64,000 bases of DNA from Chloranthus sessilifolius (taxonomy: Eukaryota > Streptophyta > Magnoliopsida > Chloranthales > Chloranthaceae): contig CM037596.1 in NCBI GenBank assembly GCA_021018995.1, positions 104,949,416-105,013,415 of the forward strand, given 5' to 3'. The position numbers and the translations under genes are program-made. Under the pieces are notes generated by a model, which searched no databases, was not told the DNA's origin, and saw nothing but the letters and a program-made list of their open reading frames with translations. Below, in pieces: positions 12,871-25,400 of the stretch (position 1 is the first letter of the stretch; every line of letters begins with the position of its first letter).

Positions 12871-15800
12871 TCACCTCCTCCCTTCTGTAATTATGTAGCC
12901 CAGCAGCCCTAAAGCACCTCTCTTTGATTTCCCTCTCGTCCTCTCTGCTTCATCAATGAAAATGTTGTTGTCGTTTATGGTGTTGAAGCTGCAACAAATT
13001 GCATGTTGACAAAGATTGTGTCTGTCAACATGCAATGCGATCAAAATGTGAGCCATGCCGTTTGAACCACTAGAACTTGCAGAGATTGTGCCTGAAAACC
13101 TAGAAATGGCAGAGATTATTTCCGAGCTTTTTTTTTGTTCAATCTTGATGGAAAAGGAACATGTGTTTTCTCCTCTTCGTCTTCATCTGAAGTTGTTGCA
13201 TAATAAGGTGGAGAAGATAATCCCTATCAAGTTTTCTCTTAATCTTCAAGCACAGTGTAGCGAATTCGGTGTATTATCCTTCTCTTCGTCTCCAAGTGAC
13301 ATCGGCGTATTAGGGTTCTCGTCAACCCCAAGCACTGTGTAGCGAGTTCTACATAATTTTAGTTCTTATACGTAAGGTTCAACCATGAGGGTAAGTTGGT
13401 AATTTAAAACAAATAATTTTGATTTTTTACTGATCTGGTGCAAGGGTATAGTGTGCAAGTAATGGCTCCAATCTGCAATACATGGAAGGGTTTTACCACT
13501 TCTTACTACAACCGCAGAGCCACAGATTTGGATGAATTGGAGGAGTAATGCGTAAAACGATACTGATGCGAAGTTTAGATCCACTTGTTTGGATCGTGGT
13601 CGGGTCAAACGAAGAAAGTCAACAAGGAAGAAGTGGACCCATAGATGGCCTTTCAAACGGCTAGTGAAGCAAAGTTGGGCCGGTAAGGGAGCACGAGTCT
13701 CTGCCCAGACTCACTCGAGCGACAATGGTTCCCACTCGAGCGAGATCAACGACGAATTGAGCGAAAACTTTCTGCCCAAACTCGCTCGAGCCACTTGAGC
13801 AACCTTGCACGAAGGCGACACACGGAGTTTAGTTTTCACTCGAAAATTTAGGTTTTAGTTTCCCCTTTAGATTAGGAGTCTTTCTAATTTCGATTATATG
13901 TTTAGTTAGGGTTTTGTTTGCCTATATAAAGGTATCGTAAATACAATTTTTAAAAAAATTGATGATTAATGAAATTAAGAGTTGCTTTATGCAAACCCTA
14001 GAGAACTTGTGATAAGTTTTCACCCAAAAGAGTGACTCTTTCGAAACTCGATGAGCGAATCTTCGTTTATCGTGCACTTGGTGTGAAGCCTCGGAACCCT
14101 TAGTGTGAAACCTTGGAACCCTCTTTGGAGCGAATCCGAAGATCTTCTATCTTATTCTTCGTTTATTTTTTTGTTTTAATTGAAGATTGAGAACGCTAAC
14201 TCCTATCGTGCGGGATTTACGCTATTTTAGGGTTAGTGTACGATTCTTCCTGCATCAAATTGGTGTCAGAGCAAGTTCAAACCCTCGGCAAGTGGATTGG
14301 CGAAATCATGAGTAAAGATCAAATTCTCGAAGCCCTTCGTGATTTGAACGATTACATGGTCTCCATGAGAGCGTTCGCAAAACGGTGGAACATTCCAATC
14401 GTGCGTCAAAAATGGCGAAGGTGGAAAAATTATGGTGCGAGGAGAAAGGTAAATCATCTGATCAATTTGGTTTTATATTCAAGTTAGGTCGCTTCTCAAC
14501 AATGTTTACTGCAAGTTGCTAAGGTTGCATCGGATAGTGGTTGCATGGCATGAGGATGTCAGTACGATAACTATCAAAGCTTTTATTCGCGATTTATCCG
14601 AATACGTATTGACAATGATTCAAGCTTTGAGCCCGAAGGTTACAAGTTTCATCCCCATAGCCGTACCCGTGAGAAAACCTCTACAGGTTACAGTTCCTCT
14701 ACCCGCGCCTGTGGTAGTACCTATACCGATGGAAGATATCGTACACACGGTGAATCCAAGTACTTCCATCCCTAGGGAAGACCCGATTGTTGAGGTCGTT
14801 GAAGAGCCCAAGAGCATTGAAGCACAAGTATCCGCGATAGGCCCTAGAGAGCCCGAGACCGTTGAAAAGTTCGAGATCGATGAAGAGCAATTATCTGCGA
14901 TAAAGCCTATAGATCCATGGTCCACAAGTCCCAGGATCGTATTGGTCGTGTACCAATGCACATTCAAATCGGAGTAACAAAGTTGAATCGGATCTCGTCT
15001 TAGTTAAATCCAGTTTACTTGTCCGAGTAGAGTCCGGTCAACGTTCCCAAATATCGTTCTTAACCTCCACGAAGAAGATCAATTTCAGCCAAAGTTCGAG
15101 GTCTAACTTTTTCAAAGTAAGGGGGATTGATGCGGAATTTAGACCCGCATGTTTGGGTCGTGGCCGAGTCAAACGAAGAAAGTCAATAAGGTAGAAGTGG
15201 ACCCATAAATGGCCTTTCAAACAGAAGGTGAAGCAAAGTTGGGTCGGCAAGGGAGCACGAGTCACCGCCCAGACTCGCTCGAGCGACAATGGTTCCCACT
15301 CAAGCGAGATCGACGAGTTGAGGGAATATTCTCTGCCCAAACTCACTCGAGCGACCTTGCACAGAAGCAACACACGGAGCTTAGTTTTCACTCGAAAATT
15401 TAGGTTTTAGGTTCCCTTTTAGATTAGGAGTCTTTCTAATTTCAATTATATTCTTAGTTAGGTTTTTATTTGCCTATATAAAGGCATTGTAAATACAATT
15501 TTTTTAAAAAAAAACTGATGATTAATGAAATTGAGTTGCTTTATGCAAACCTAGAGAACTTGCGAGGAGCTTTCACTAGCGAAAGAACGAATCTTTCAAA
15601 AACTCGAGGAGCGAATCTTCGTTTATCGTGCTCTTGGTGCGAAGGCGACATACATCCTTAGTATGAAGCATCGGAACCCTTGGTGTGAAGCCTTGGAATC
15701 CTATCTTTCTATTTTATCCCTTTTAATTATTGTCAGGTAATTATTTTCCTTATTCCCTTGATAAAATCCAAAATCCCTAGTTAGTTAGTTGTCGGAATCT

Positions 15801-18800
15801 TATTGACACCTTAGTCATTGATATACTTTGATTTTCCCCTTTTGATTGAATTAACCCTCCAGGCCTTTTCAAATTCTAGAGGAGTCAAGAAATGATACTA
15901 TAATTGTCGCTTGGTGCCCTAAACTAGAACGACACTCGAGTTCCCTCATCGGAGCTGTTTTTCTAGATCGGGAAATCTTAACGCATGTAAGCGGTAAAAT
16001 TGAGTTAGCCTAATTGTTTTAATTAAATTTATTAAATTATTTTATGTGGTTGGGTAGTTTTGAATATTTTCGCTATTCAATTTAATCTGAAATTAATCCC
16101 AAATTCGCATAATTAGGGTTTTAGCACTTATCCTGCATCAAACATCCATGGTCTTCGATTGTAACTCCAAGATGAGTTGGCCATGCACGATATTTAGAGG
16201 GTCAATGATGCTAATCAACGTGCAATTGAAGACAAAGAAATTGCTAATTGGAACTTTAAGAGCATGGTTTGCTAATAGTTGATCATGGATTAACAAAACC
16301 CTCAAAAGGGGGATGAAAATGCGATAGAGCAATCACGTTGCCACGATCATCCTACACAAATCAATTGAGATCAAATATTTTAGGTGTCATGAGAATGGGC
16401 ATTTCTCCTTTGATTGCCCTAAGTAGCAAAGTGTGGTGCGAGTCAATTTGGCGCAAGGGAAAAATCAGGATGATAAAACAAAGGAGGATGAACCATCATA
16501 TAATTATGAAGACGAAGAGGTGATAAAGTAGAAGTAGTGGAAGGAGATTTGGATGGAGAGAGTTTGCTCATCTAAAAGGCACTAATCGCTACTCCGAAGA
16601 AGATTAACTAGATCAAACATCTTTCGTATCAAGTGTACATTTTTGGTGGACGACTGTGCACTATCATAGTATCATTATCGATGGCAGTAGTCAAGAGAAT
16701 ATCATAACACAAGATAGCAATCGATAAATTGAAATTGAAGGAAGAAGCACACCCTCATCCTACAAAATTCAATGGTTCAAGAAAGGGAAAAAGATTCTAG
16801 TCATCACAAATTGTTTTATTCCTTTTTTTTTATCAAAACAACATATCTGAGTGAAGTGTGGTGCAACATAGTTCCTATGAATGAGCGTAAGTGATGTGGG
16901 GGACATCCGATTCAAATAGCCGCCCGTAACCTATCGAAGGTGAAAGAAGCGTGTGAAGGTGTTACGAAAGCTCGAGACTACACAAAGAAGCATTGTGGTA
17001 GGGTAGCCGCACGGACTTCTGTGCCACAACCTCCGTATCCACGGACGTCCGTGGCTCAAGGACGGACGGACGTGAAAATGAAGGTTTCTGTTTTGTTGCA
17101 TCGTAGGTGACGGACATCCATGGATACAGGACGACGTCCGTGGGGCGCGTCCGAGATTTTATTAGTTAGGGTTTTGGTTTGTCCATATGAAGGCCTTGTA
17201 TACAAAATTAATTATTATTGATGATGGATGAAAATTTGCTTTGCAAACCTGAGAGCGTTTGAACAAAATTATCTATGAGGGTGTGATTCTCTCAACTTGA
17301 AGAGTGATTCTTCGTTCCGCGTGCGGTTTGGTGTGAGGCCAACTTTTCGCTCCCTTCTATCTTCTTTTATCTCTGAGATACGTGTAAGTGCCCTAAATAT
17401 TTTCCCTAGTTATTTTGTCCTATTTGAGCCCTGTGATTCTATAAACCTAGAATCCTTTCGCCAATAATTCCGCACGAATTCGACAAAACCCACTTGTGAG
17501 TTCATTCGAAACCCTAAGCTGTCGGAGACCTAGTTGTTTGCTAAGAACCTTAGTCTTCTAGATCTAATGGGGAACGTACGCGAAATTAATTGAAATTATC
17601 TAATTAAAATCCTTGCTATTTTTTGTGTTCATTTGTTAGAAAAATCGTATTTTAGTTATTTATATTAATTCTTTGTTGATCTCAGCCCATAGCATCTGCA
17701 TAGTATTAGTTTCCGCATCAGATTTGGTATCAAAGCTTTGTCAGTTATGGAAGTCAGTGTTCATATAGGATCTAGGTTGCATTTTCTTCTTGTCTTGCAT
17801 CGTAATCGATCCTGCTAGGATAGAAGCCCTTATTAATGAACTTGCGACCAAGTTGACCACAGGCAGGTCACCAGGCCCAGATGCTTGATCACCATAATCA
17901 ATTACAAAACCAGTTGCGTGATCAACATATGCCCGACATGAGGCCTTGGTGGCTCGTGTTGAAATGAATGAAGTTATCACAGATGGCCATTTTCGAGTCC
18001 ACATAAATGACCCTAGGAGAGAGGGTCCTCACAGACGCGATCTTCTATCAGGACGACGAAGTAATGATATCAGTTACGATGGACGCCCACTTTTGATGGG
18101 AAAAGACGGCCTAAAGTCTACCTAGAGTGGGTGATTGGCATGGAAAACTACTCTGAGTGGTATGCCATGTCTGAGGAGCATAAAGTCTAGTTTGTCAAGG
18201 TTAAGCTTATGGGTCAAGCTAGGCTTTACTGGTTGGGACTAGAGCGTCGTAGGCGATCCGTGGGTCTTCTTCCCATTTTCACGTGGGATGACATGAAGAT
18301 CCAACTGAACGAGAAGTATGTTCCTCTTTCCTATGATGAAAGTCTTCTTGATCAATGGCAATCGCTTCGCTAGGGGAGTACGTCGATCACAGAGTACATC
18401 GACAAATTCGAGGATTTAATGTTCCAGGCCAATGTGACTGAATCGGAAAAAGTTACCTTATCATGATTTCGAATGGGCCTCCGCCCAAAATTACAAAAGG
18501 AACTTATTCTATACCATGTTACCGATCTAGAAGAGTTTCTCTAGAGTCGAAGAGTTAGAGCGATACCTTAAGACCCCTCAAACCAAACGTTTCGATACTA
18601 GTGGGTCCGGTAACAGGTCTAACTATTCTGAGTCAATGTCTAACGTCAATACTCCGTCGGCTAGGTCCAACTCATTTACCACACCAGTGACCAAAGTTGA
18701 CAAGGGTAAAAATTCTATGCTTGAGGGCCCCAAGAGTGGGGGTCAAAGAAAATGCTACAAGTGCCATGACTTTGGGCATTTTGCAGCACAATGTCACTCT

Positions 18801-21800
18801 TGAAATTTGTTCATATCAAAGGAAGTTGAAGGTGAACAAGAAGACGGGGAAGTGGAAGTCTATGAGCCTGAATCGTTCCTTAGTGATGAGGAGATCCTAT
18901 AGAGGAACGGCCTGTAGCTTGTCTTAGGGGAGTCTCCTACCCCGTTGAGGAGAATAATACCTCGCGGGCTCTTGTCGTTAGATGTGCTCTAGCCCAATCT
19001 AAGGAGAGTGACGACTGGCGTCGGGATAACATCTTTTATACCATAGCCAAGTGTGGTAAGAAGGCCTATAGAATCATAGTCGATAGTAGGAGCCATAACA
19101 ATGTTGTCTTTGAAAGCACAGTTTCTCGCTTGAGACTTGCGCCTATACCTCACCCGTGACTTTATAAAGTTGTATGGGTCGATTCGTCATCAATCCCAGT
19201 TTCACATAGGTGTAAGGTCCCGATACAGTTTGGGTCGTATAAGAACACCTTATGGTGCAATGTTGTACTTATGGAAGTTGGCCATATCATCCTTGGGAGG
19301 CCTTGGTTGTATGATATGGACGCTACATTGTTCGGAAGATCGAACGTGTGTTCTTTCATGTACAACAAAAATAAAATAAAGATAAATCCTTTACCTCCTA
19401 GAGCACCCACTGTGAAAACAAACAAGTCGAATGATAGAGGCCTGATTGAGAGAGAGAAGACATCTAAGGCCATTAAGATTGTTAGCCCTTTGAAGTTTGA
19501 ACAAGGTGCTAGAGACGAGAACATTGTCTATGTTTTAGTCACAATTGAGACACCCAAAGAGTCAAGTGTTAAGTTTCTGAAAGAGGTTGGACCTATGATG
19601 AGGGAGTTTTAGGATGTCTTTCCCAAAGACCTTCCGAATGAATTACCACCTTTAAGGGACATTCAACATGCCATTGATTTGGTTCCCGGTTCCACTTTGC
19701 CTAATTTACCCCATTATCGCATGAATTCTTTCGAACGTTGGGAATTGAAAAGGCAAATTGATGAACTTCTTCAGAAGGGATTCATTAAGGAAAGTATGAG
19801 CCCATGTGTCGTGTCAACGCTACTCGCACCGAAGAAAGATGGATCTTGGAGGATGTGTGTTGACAGCCGCACCATTAATAAAATCACGGTCAAGTATCGG
19901 TTCCCTATACCGAGACTAGATGACATGTTGGACATGATGGTCAGTGCCACTATATTTTCAAAGATTGACTTGAAAAGTGGTACCATCAAGTTTGAGTTCG
20001 TCTCGAGGACGAATGGAAAACTGCCTTAAAACCAAAGATGGTTTATACGAATGGTTTGTCATGCCTTTTGGGCTTTAAAACTCCCCCTAGCACATTTATG
20101 AGAATCATGACGCAAGTGTTGAGGCCTTTCATAGGCAAGCTTCTCGTGGTTTATTTCGATGATATCCTTATTTATAGCCACGATAAGGGTTAACACTTAA
20201 ATCATTTAAGGCAAGTTTGTATGACTCTCAGAGGATATAAGTTATATGAGAACCTAAAGAAGTGTACTTTCATGACGAAAAGTATTATCTTCTTAGGGTT
20301 TGTCGTAACCTCTGAAGGAATGACTGCAGACCCTGAAAAGGTCAAGGCTATAGTGGAGTGGCCTGAACCTAAGAGCATCCATGAAGTCCGTACCTTCCAA
20401 GGTTCGCCACTTTTAACAGGCGGTTCATTCGTAACTTTAGTACGGTAACATCCCCTATCAACGATTGCATAAAAAAGGGAGAGTTTATATGGACACCTGC
20501 TGCGGCAAAAGCCTTTAAGGAGATTAAGTCCCGTATGACCGAAGCTCCTGTCATGCACCTTCCTAACTTTTCTAAGGTCTTCGAGGTGGCGTGTGACGCG
20601 TCGGGCGTAGGTATTAGAGGAGTGTTAAGCCAAGAGGGTCACCCAATAGCTTATTTCAGTGAAAAACTAAATGAGGTCGGGCATAAATACTCTACCTACC
20701 ATAAGGAATTCTATGTGGTAGTGCAATCTCTCAAATATTGGAAACACTACTTAATAATGCAAGAATTTATTATGTTCTTTGATCATTAGCCCCTAAGATT
20801 TTTGAACTCCCAAAAGAAGTTAAACCCGCGACATGCGAAAAGGGTGAAACAATTGTAAACAATAAATTTACGTAGGATATAAATCTAACACAAATCAATC
20901 ATAACAAATTTCCCCTCGCTAGGAGAGGGTTTTATTTAAAATGACGGACCTTACACTTCCGGGCATCGCAATCGATTCCCCGTTAATTACATCAAAATTG
21001 AATACCTCTGATTAAAAAGCTATTAAATAAAAAATAACACAATTACATCTCTGAAATAAACAAAACTAAAATTCTAATTATAAGTCTTCATCGACATCTT
21101 TAATCCGTCATGAGATAAATGCATAGCGGACTATCTTCATTGGAGATTTGCGAAATATGAAATAGGGGACAACAGATGGGAGAACCCCTCCTCCAAAAGT
21201 CGGTTCCATTTGATCGAAAAGCACGAGTCATTACTGGAGCAAGAAACTCGTGGACGAGTCTTAAAACGAATTCTTGTCCTCTGGTTTCAAAGATGAGTTC
21301 GAATATCAAATTCATTCTTCGGGCAACTCATTATCAAAAGAGGTAACACTTTCAATGATAATGTCTAATTATGAGTTAGATATCGTCAAATTTCTTAAAA
21401 TTTGATGATCATAGATGACTTTATAATGATTTCACTATTGGATTTGACCAAATTCATAAGATCTGGTCAATACGTAATAAATCTACCGTTGGATCTCATT
21501 ACGATCTTGTATTATGACCATTTGACCAAAAGTCAATGATTCTACCATTAGATTTGAACAGATTAATAAGATCTGGTCAATACGTAATAAATCCACTGTT
21601 GGATCTCATTACGATCTCACATTATGATCGTTTGACCAAAAGTCAATGATTCCACAGTTAGATTTGACCAGATTCATAAGATCTGGTCAATACATAATAA
21701 ATCCACCGTTGGATCTTATTACGATCTCACATTATGATCGTTTGACCAAAACTCAATGATTTTACCGTTGGATTTGACCAAATTTATAAAATATGATCAA

Positions 21801-22439
21801 TATGTGATAAATCTACCGTTGGATCTCGTTACGATCTCACATTATGATAGTTTGACCAAAAGTCAATGATTCTACCGTTGGATTTGACCACATTAATAAA
21901 ATATGATCAATATGTGATAAATTCACCGTTAGATCTGATTACGATCTCACACTATGATCGTTTGATCAAAAGTCAACAAGTACACCATGAAAGAATTTCC
22001 AATCTCGAGGTTAAGGTTCAAGCCCTCATTTGAGGGAGTGATGATCCGAACTGCGAGGAAAACTCTAATCATCATAGATGAATATTTTGGGTATTATAGT
22101 CCGAAATTATTCTTCGGGTTCGTAATTGCAACTCGTATGAGTATCGAATTCGTGGTTTGCAATCCGAGTGTACTAGGAGTTATGCCCAGGGTCATACCCA
22201 CATGGCTTAACTATTTCTAAGTACGCAAGAGATTGGGTACGAGTCGTAACGCGTAATCCCAAATTGCAACCATAAATCCTACTTAGGAGGAGTCGTAGCT
22301 CTTATCCTAAGCGTACAAATTGCAACCATGAATCCTACTTAGGAGGAGCCGTAGCTCTTATCCTAAGCGTATCTCTTTTAGGTAAGGGTCGTAACCCTTA
22401 TCCCAAAAGTCTTAATCCTAACCTATTCCTCCCGTCCAC

Positions 22440-22470
<31 letters not shown>

Positions 22471-25400
22471 ATAGTCAGAATCTCGGAGATACCCTAAAAT
22501 CTTTTGTTAGAAGAGTTGGAGATATTTTCGGCAGAGGTCTTGTGTCAGAATTTTCGGGGTCCTCTGCAATGAGGACGGGCCTGCTATTTATAGATTTATG
22601 GTAGTGGTTATAGAAGTTACGATCCTACGGTTCCTCTGCAATGAGGACGGGCCTGCTATTTTCATGTAATGAACGGTTGAGAGCTGCGTAAGTTTTCGTC
22701 TTATCGCGGATTAAGAAAGATTCTTCTCACGTACGTCATTCTTTTCTCATAACCGCCTAGGTGACTAAGTATGTTCTCTAGCCACTTAGGTGGATAAGTA
22801 TATTTTCTATCCACCTAGGTGGATAAGTGTTTTTTCTATCCATCTAGGTAGATAAGTATTTTTCTATCCACCTAGGTAGATAGTATTTTTCTATCCACTT
22901 AGGTGGATAAGTATTTTTCTAGCCACCTACGTGACTACGTATATTTTCTAGCCACCTAGGTGGATAAGTATTTTTCTATCCACCTAGGTGGATAAGTATT
23001 TTTCTAGTCACCTAGGTGACTACGTATATTTTCTAGTCACAGAGGTGGATAAGTATTTTTCTATCCACCTACGTGGATGGAAATTTTTCTAGCCAGCTAG
23101 GTGGCTAAGTATATTTTCTAGCTACCTAGGTGGATATGCATTTTTCTAGCCAGCTAGGTGGCTAAGTATATTTTCTAGCCACCTAGGTAGATAAACATTT
23201 TTCTAGCGACCCAGGTAGATAAGTATTTTTCTATCTACTTAGGTGAATAAGTATATTTTCTAGCCACCTAGGTGGATAAGTATTTTTCTATCCACCTAGG
23301 TAGATAAGTATTTTTCTATCCACGTAGGTGGATAAATATTTTTCTAGCCACCTAGGTGACTACGTATATTTTCTAGCCACCTAGGTGGATAAGTATTTTT
23401 CTATCCACCTAGGTGGATAAACATTTTTCTAGCAAGCTAGGTGGCTAAATATATTTTCTAGCCACCTAGGTGGATAAGTATTTTTCTAGCCACCTAGGCG
23501 GATAAATATTTTTCTAGCCACTTAGGTGACTACGTATATTTTTTAGCTACCTAGGTGGATAAGTATTTTTCTAGTCAGCTAGGTGGCTAAGTATATTTCT
23601 AGCCAGCTAGGTGGCTAAGTATATTTTCTAGTCATCTAGGTGGATAAGTATTTTTCTAGTCACCTAGGTGGCTAGGTATAGCTAGGTATATTTTCTAGCC
23701 ACCTAGGTGGATAAGTATTTTTCTATCCACCTAGGTGACTACGCATATTTTCTAGCCAGCTAGGTGGATAAGTATTTTTTTAGCCACTTAGGTAGCTAAA
23801 TATATTTTCTAACCGTCTAGGTGGCTAAATATATTTTCTAGCCACCTAGGTGGCTATGTATATTTTTCTAGCCACTTAGGTGGCTAAATATATTTTCTAG
23901 CCACCTAGGTAGTTACGTATATTTTTCTAGCTACCTAGGTAGCTAAGTATATTTTTCTAGCCACCTAGGTGTCTGACATAGCTTAGGACTTTAAATCCTA
24001 TTTAGAGTAGGATTTGTTAAAAATATATATATATATATATAAATTATAAATAGTCTCTTTTCCTAATTCCTTCTATTAATTTATTCTATCTGATTTTTAA
24101 GGCTAAGTGGAAGAAGAAAGAGTTCTCAATTCCAAAATTTTCGAGTCAACAGGTACCTCCTTGATTTATTATTATTATTATTATTTTTTTTTTTATTATT
24201 TTTTTTTTTTAAAGAAAACGAAAGTCATAAAAAAAATTGATAAAAATCGATATAAATTTTTATTTCTTATAAGAATTTTATTACTGACTAATGATCGTAT
24301 TCTCTACAGAGATTCGATTCATTCAAATCTGACTAGTGATCCTATTCTCTACAGAGATTTGATCATTGAATTTTTGAAAAAAAATTTGGGTCCATCGGAT
24401 GATCTTATTTTAATCTGAGAGATTTTTCAGGAGATGAATTTTTTTATTTCGAGATTAATCGGATTGTAATTCCTACGGGAATATTGTACACTGATTTATG
24501 ATTATAAGATTTGCGATTCTTACGAGGACGCTCTCCGATTATCAAGATGAATCTCCTAGATTGGATTTGCGATTCTTACGAGAACACTCTCCAACTACTA
24601 AGATGAATCTCCTAAATCTCTTAGACGATCCGGTTAAAATTTATGAACCTCAATAAATCGATAACAACAATTATGAAATTGATTCTCTATTGACCATTGA
24701 TCTTGATGTAGATTGGGCAGTCGATATTAAATCCAAAAGATCTACTTTGGCTACCCGGGCATATATGGCTGATTTTAGGGTGTTTACAGAGATCGAAACG
24801 TCCCTAAAAGTATTTTCTAAAAATCAACAAAAATTATGAGGTTGATTTTATATTGACCATCGATCTCGATATAGATCGGGTGGTCGAAATTAAATCCGAA
24901 AGATCTACTTTGGCTATCTGGGCAGATCTGACTGATTTTGGGACATTTACAGAAGATCAAAACGTCCTTAAAAATATTTTCTAAAAATCAACAAAAATTA
25001 TAAGGTTGATTTTATATTGACCATCGATCTCAATGCAGATCGGATGGACAAAATTAAATCCGAAAGATCTACTTTGGCTACCCGGGCAGATCTGACTGAT
25101 TTTGGGGACATTTACAGAGATCGAAACGTCCTTAAAAATATACTCTAAAAATCAACAAAAATTATGAGGTTGATTTTATATTTACCAACGATCTCAATGT
25201 AGATCAAATGGTAAAAATTAAATTCGAAAGATCTACTTTGGCTACTCGGGCAGATCTGACTGATTTTGGGGTGTTTACAGAGATCGAAACGTCCCTAAAA
25301 ATATTTTCTAAAAATCAACAAAAATTATGAGGTTGATTTTATATTGACCATCGATCTCGATGTAGATCGGGTGGTCGTAATTAAATCCGAAAGATCTACT

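Larger units (their letters stand above)
13564..16140 (+). mobile_element. Short-bodied gypsy-like LTR element
   Basis: Related LTRs bound by TGATGC and GCATCA flank only 870 bp. The left LTR is followed by a Met-tRNA-type primer site (AATTGGTGTCAGAGC). The right LTR is preceded by the purine tract AAGTAAGGGGGA. Flanking 5-mers (GATAC, AACAT) do not match. It has no pol and must depend on another element. Its LTR shares a block (CTAAACTAGAACGA, CTCGAGTTCCCTCATC) with the LTRs at 52928-56519. Confidence 0.88.
20854..24151 (-). repeat. 3' LTR of nested element
   Basis: 3298 bp, holding in order a 110-bp array, a 60-bp duplication, a poly(A) run at about 22442, and the CCTAGG minisatellite. Aligns end to end with 29673-32869. 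Confidence 0.93.

Noticed and set aside
12688-12912. Leu-Ser repeat ORF
   Set aside because: Translation of a CT microsatellite with no other support.
19271-20789. Pararetrovirus-like reverse transcriptase
   Set aside because: LTRs, primer site, RNase H-integrase order and chromodomain-like tail identify a Ty3-gypsy retrotransposon.
22740-23975. CRISPR-like array
   Set aside because: Repeats are palindromic with near-constant T-rich linkers, not unique spacers, and the DNA is plant nuclear.
24107-24418. 103-codon plus-strand ORF with Tyr/Phe runs
   Set aside because: Covers TTA and T-rich simple sequence spanning the LTR edge; no motif.
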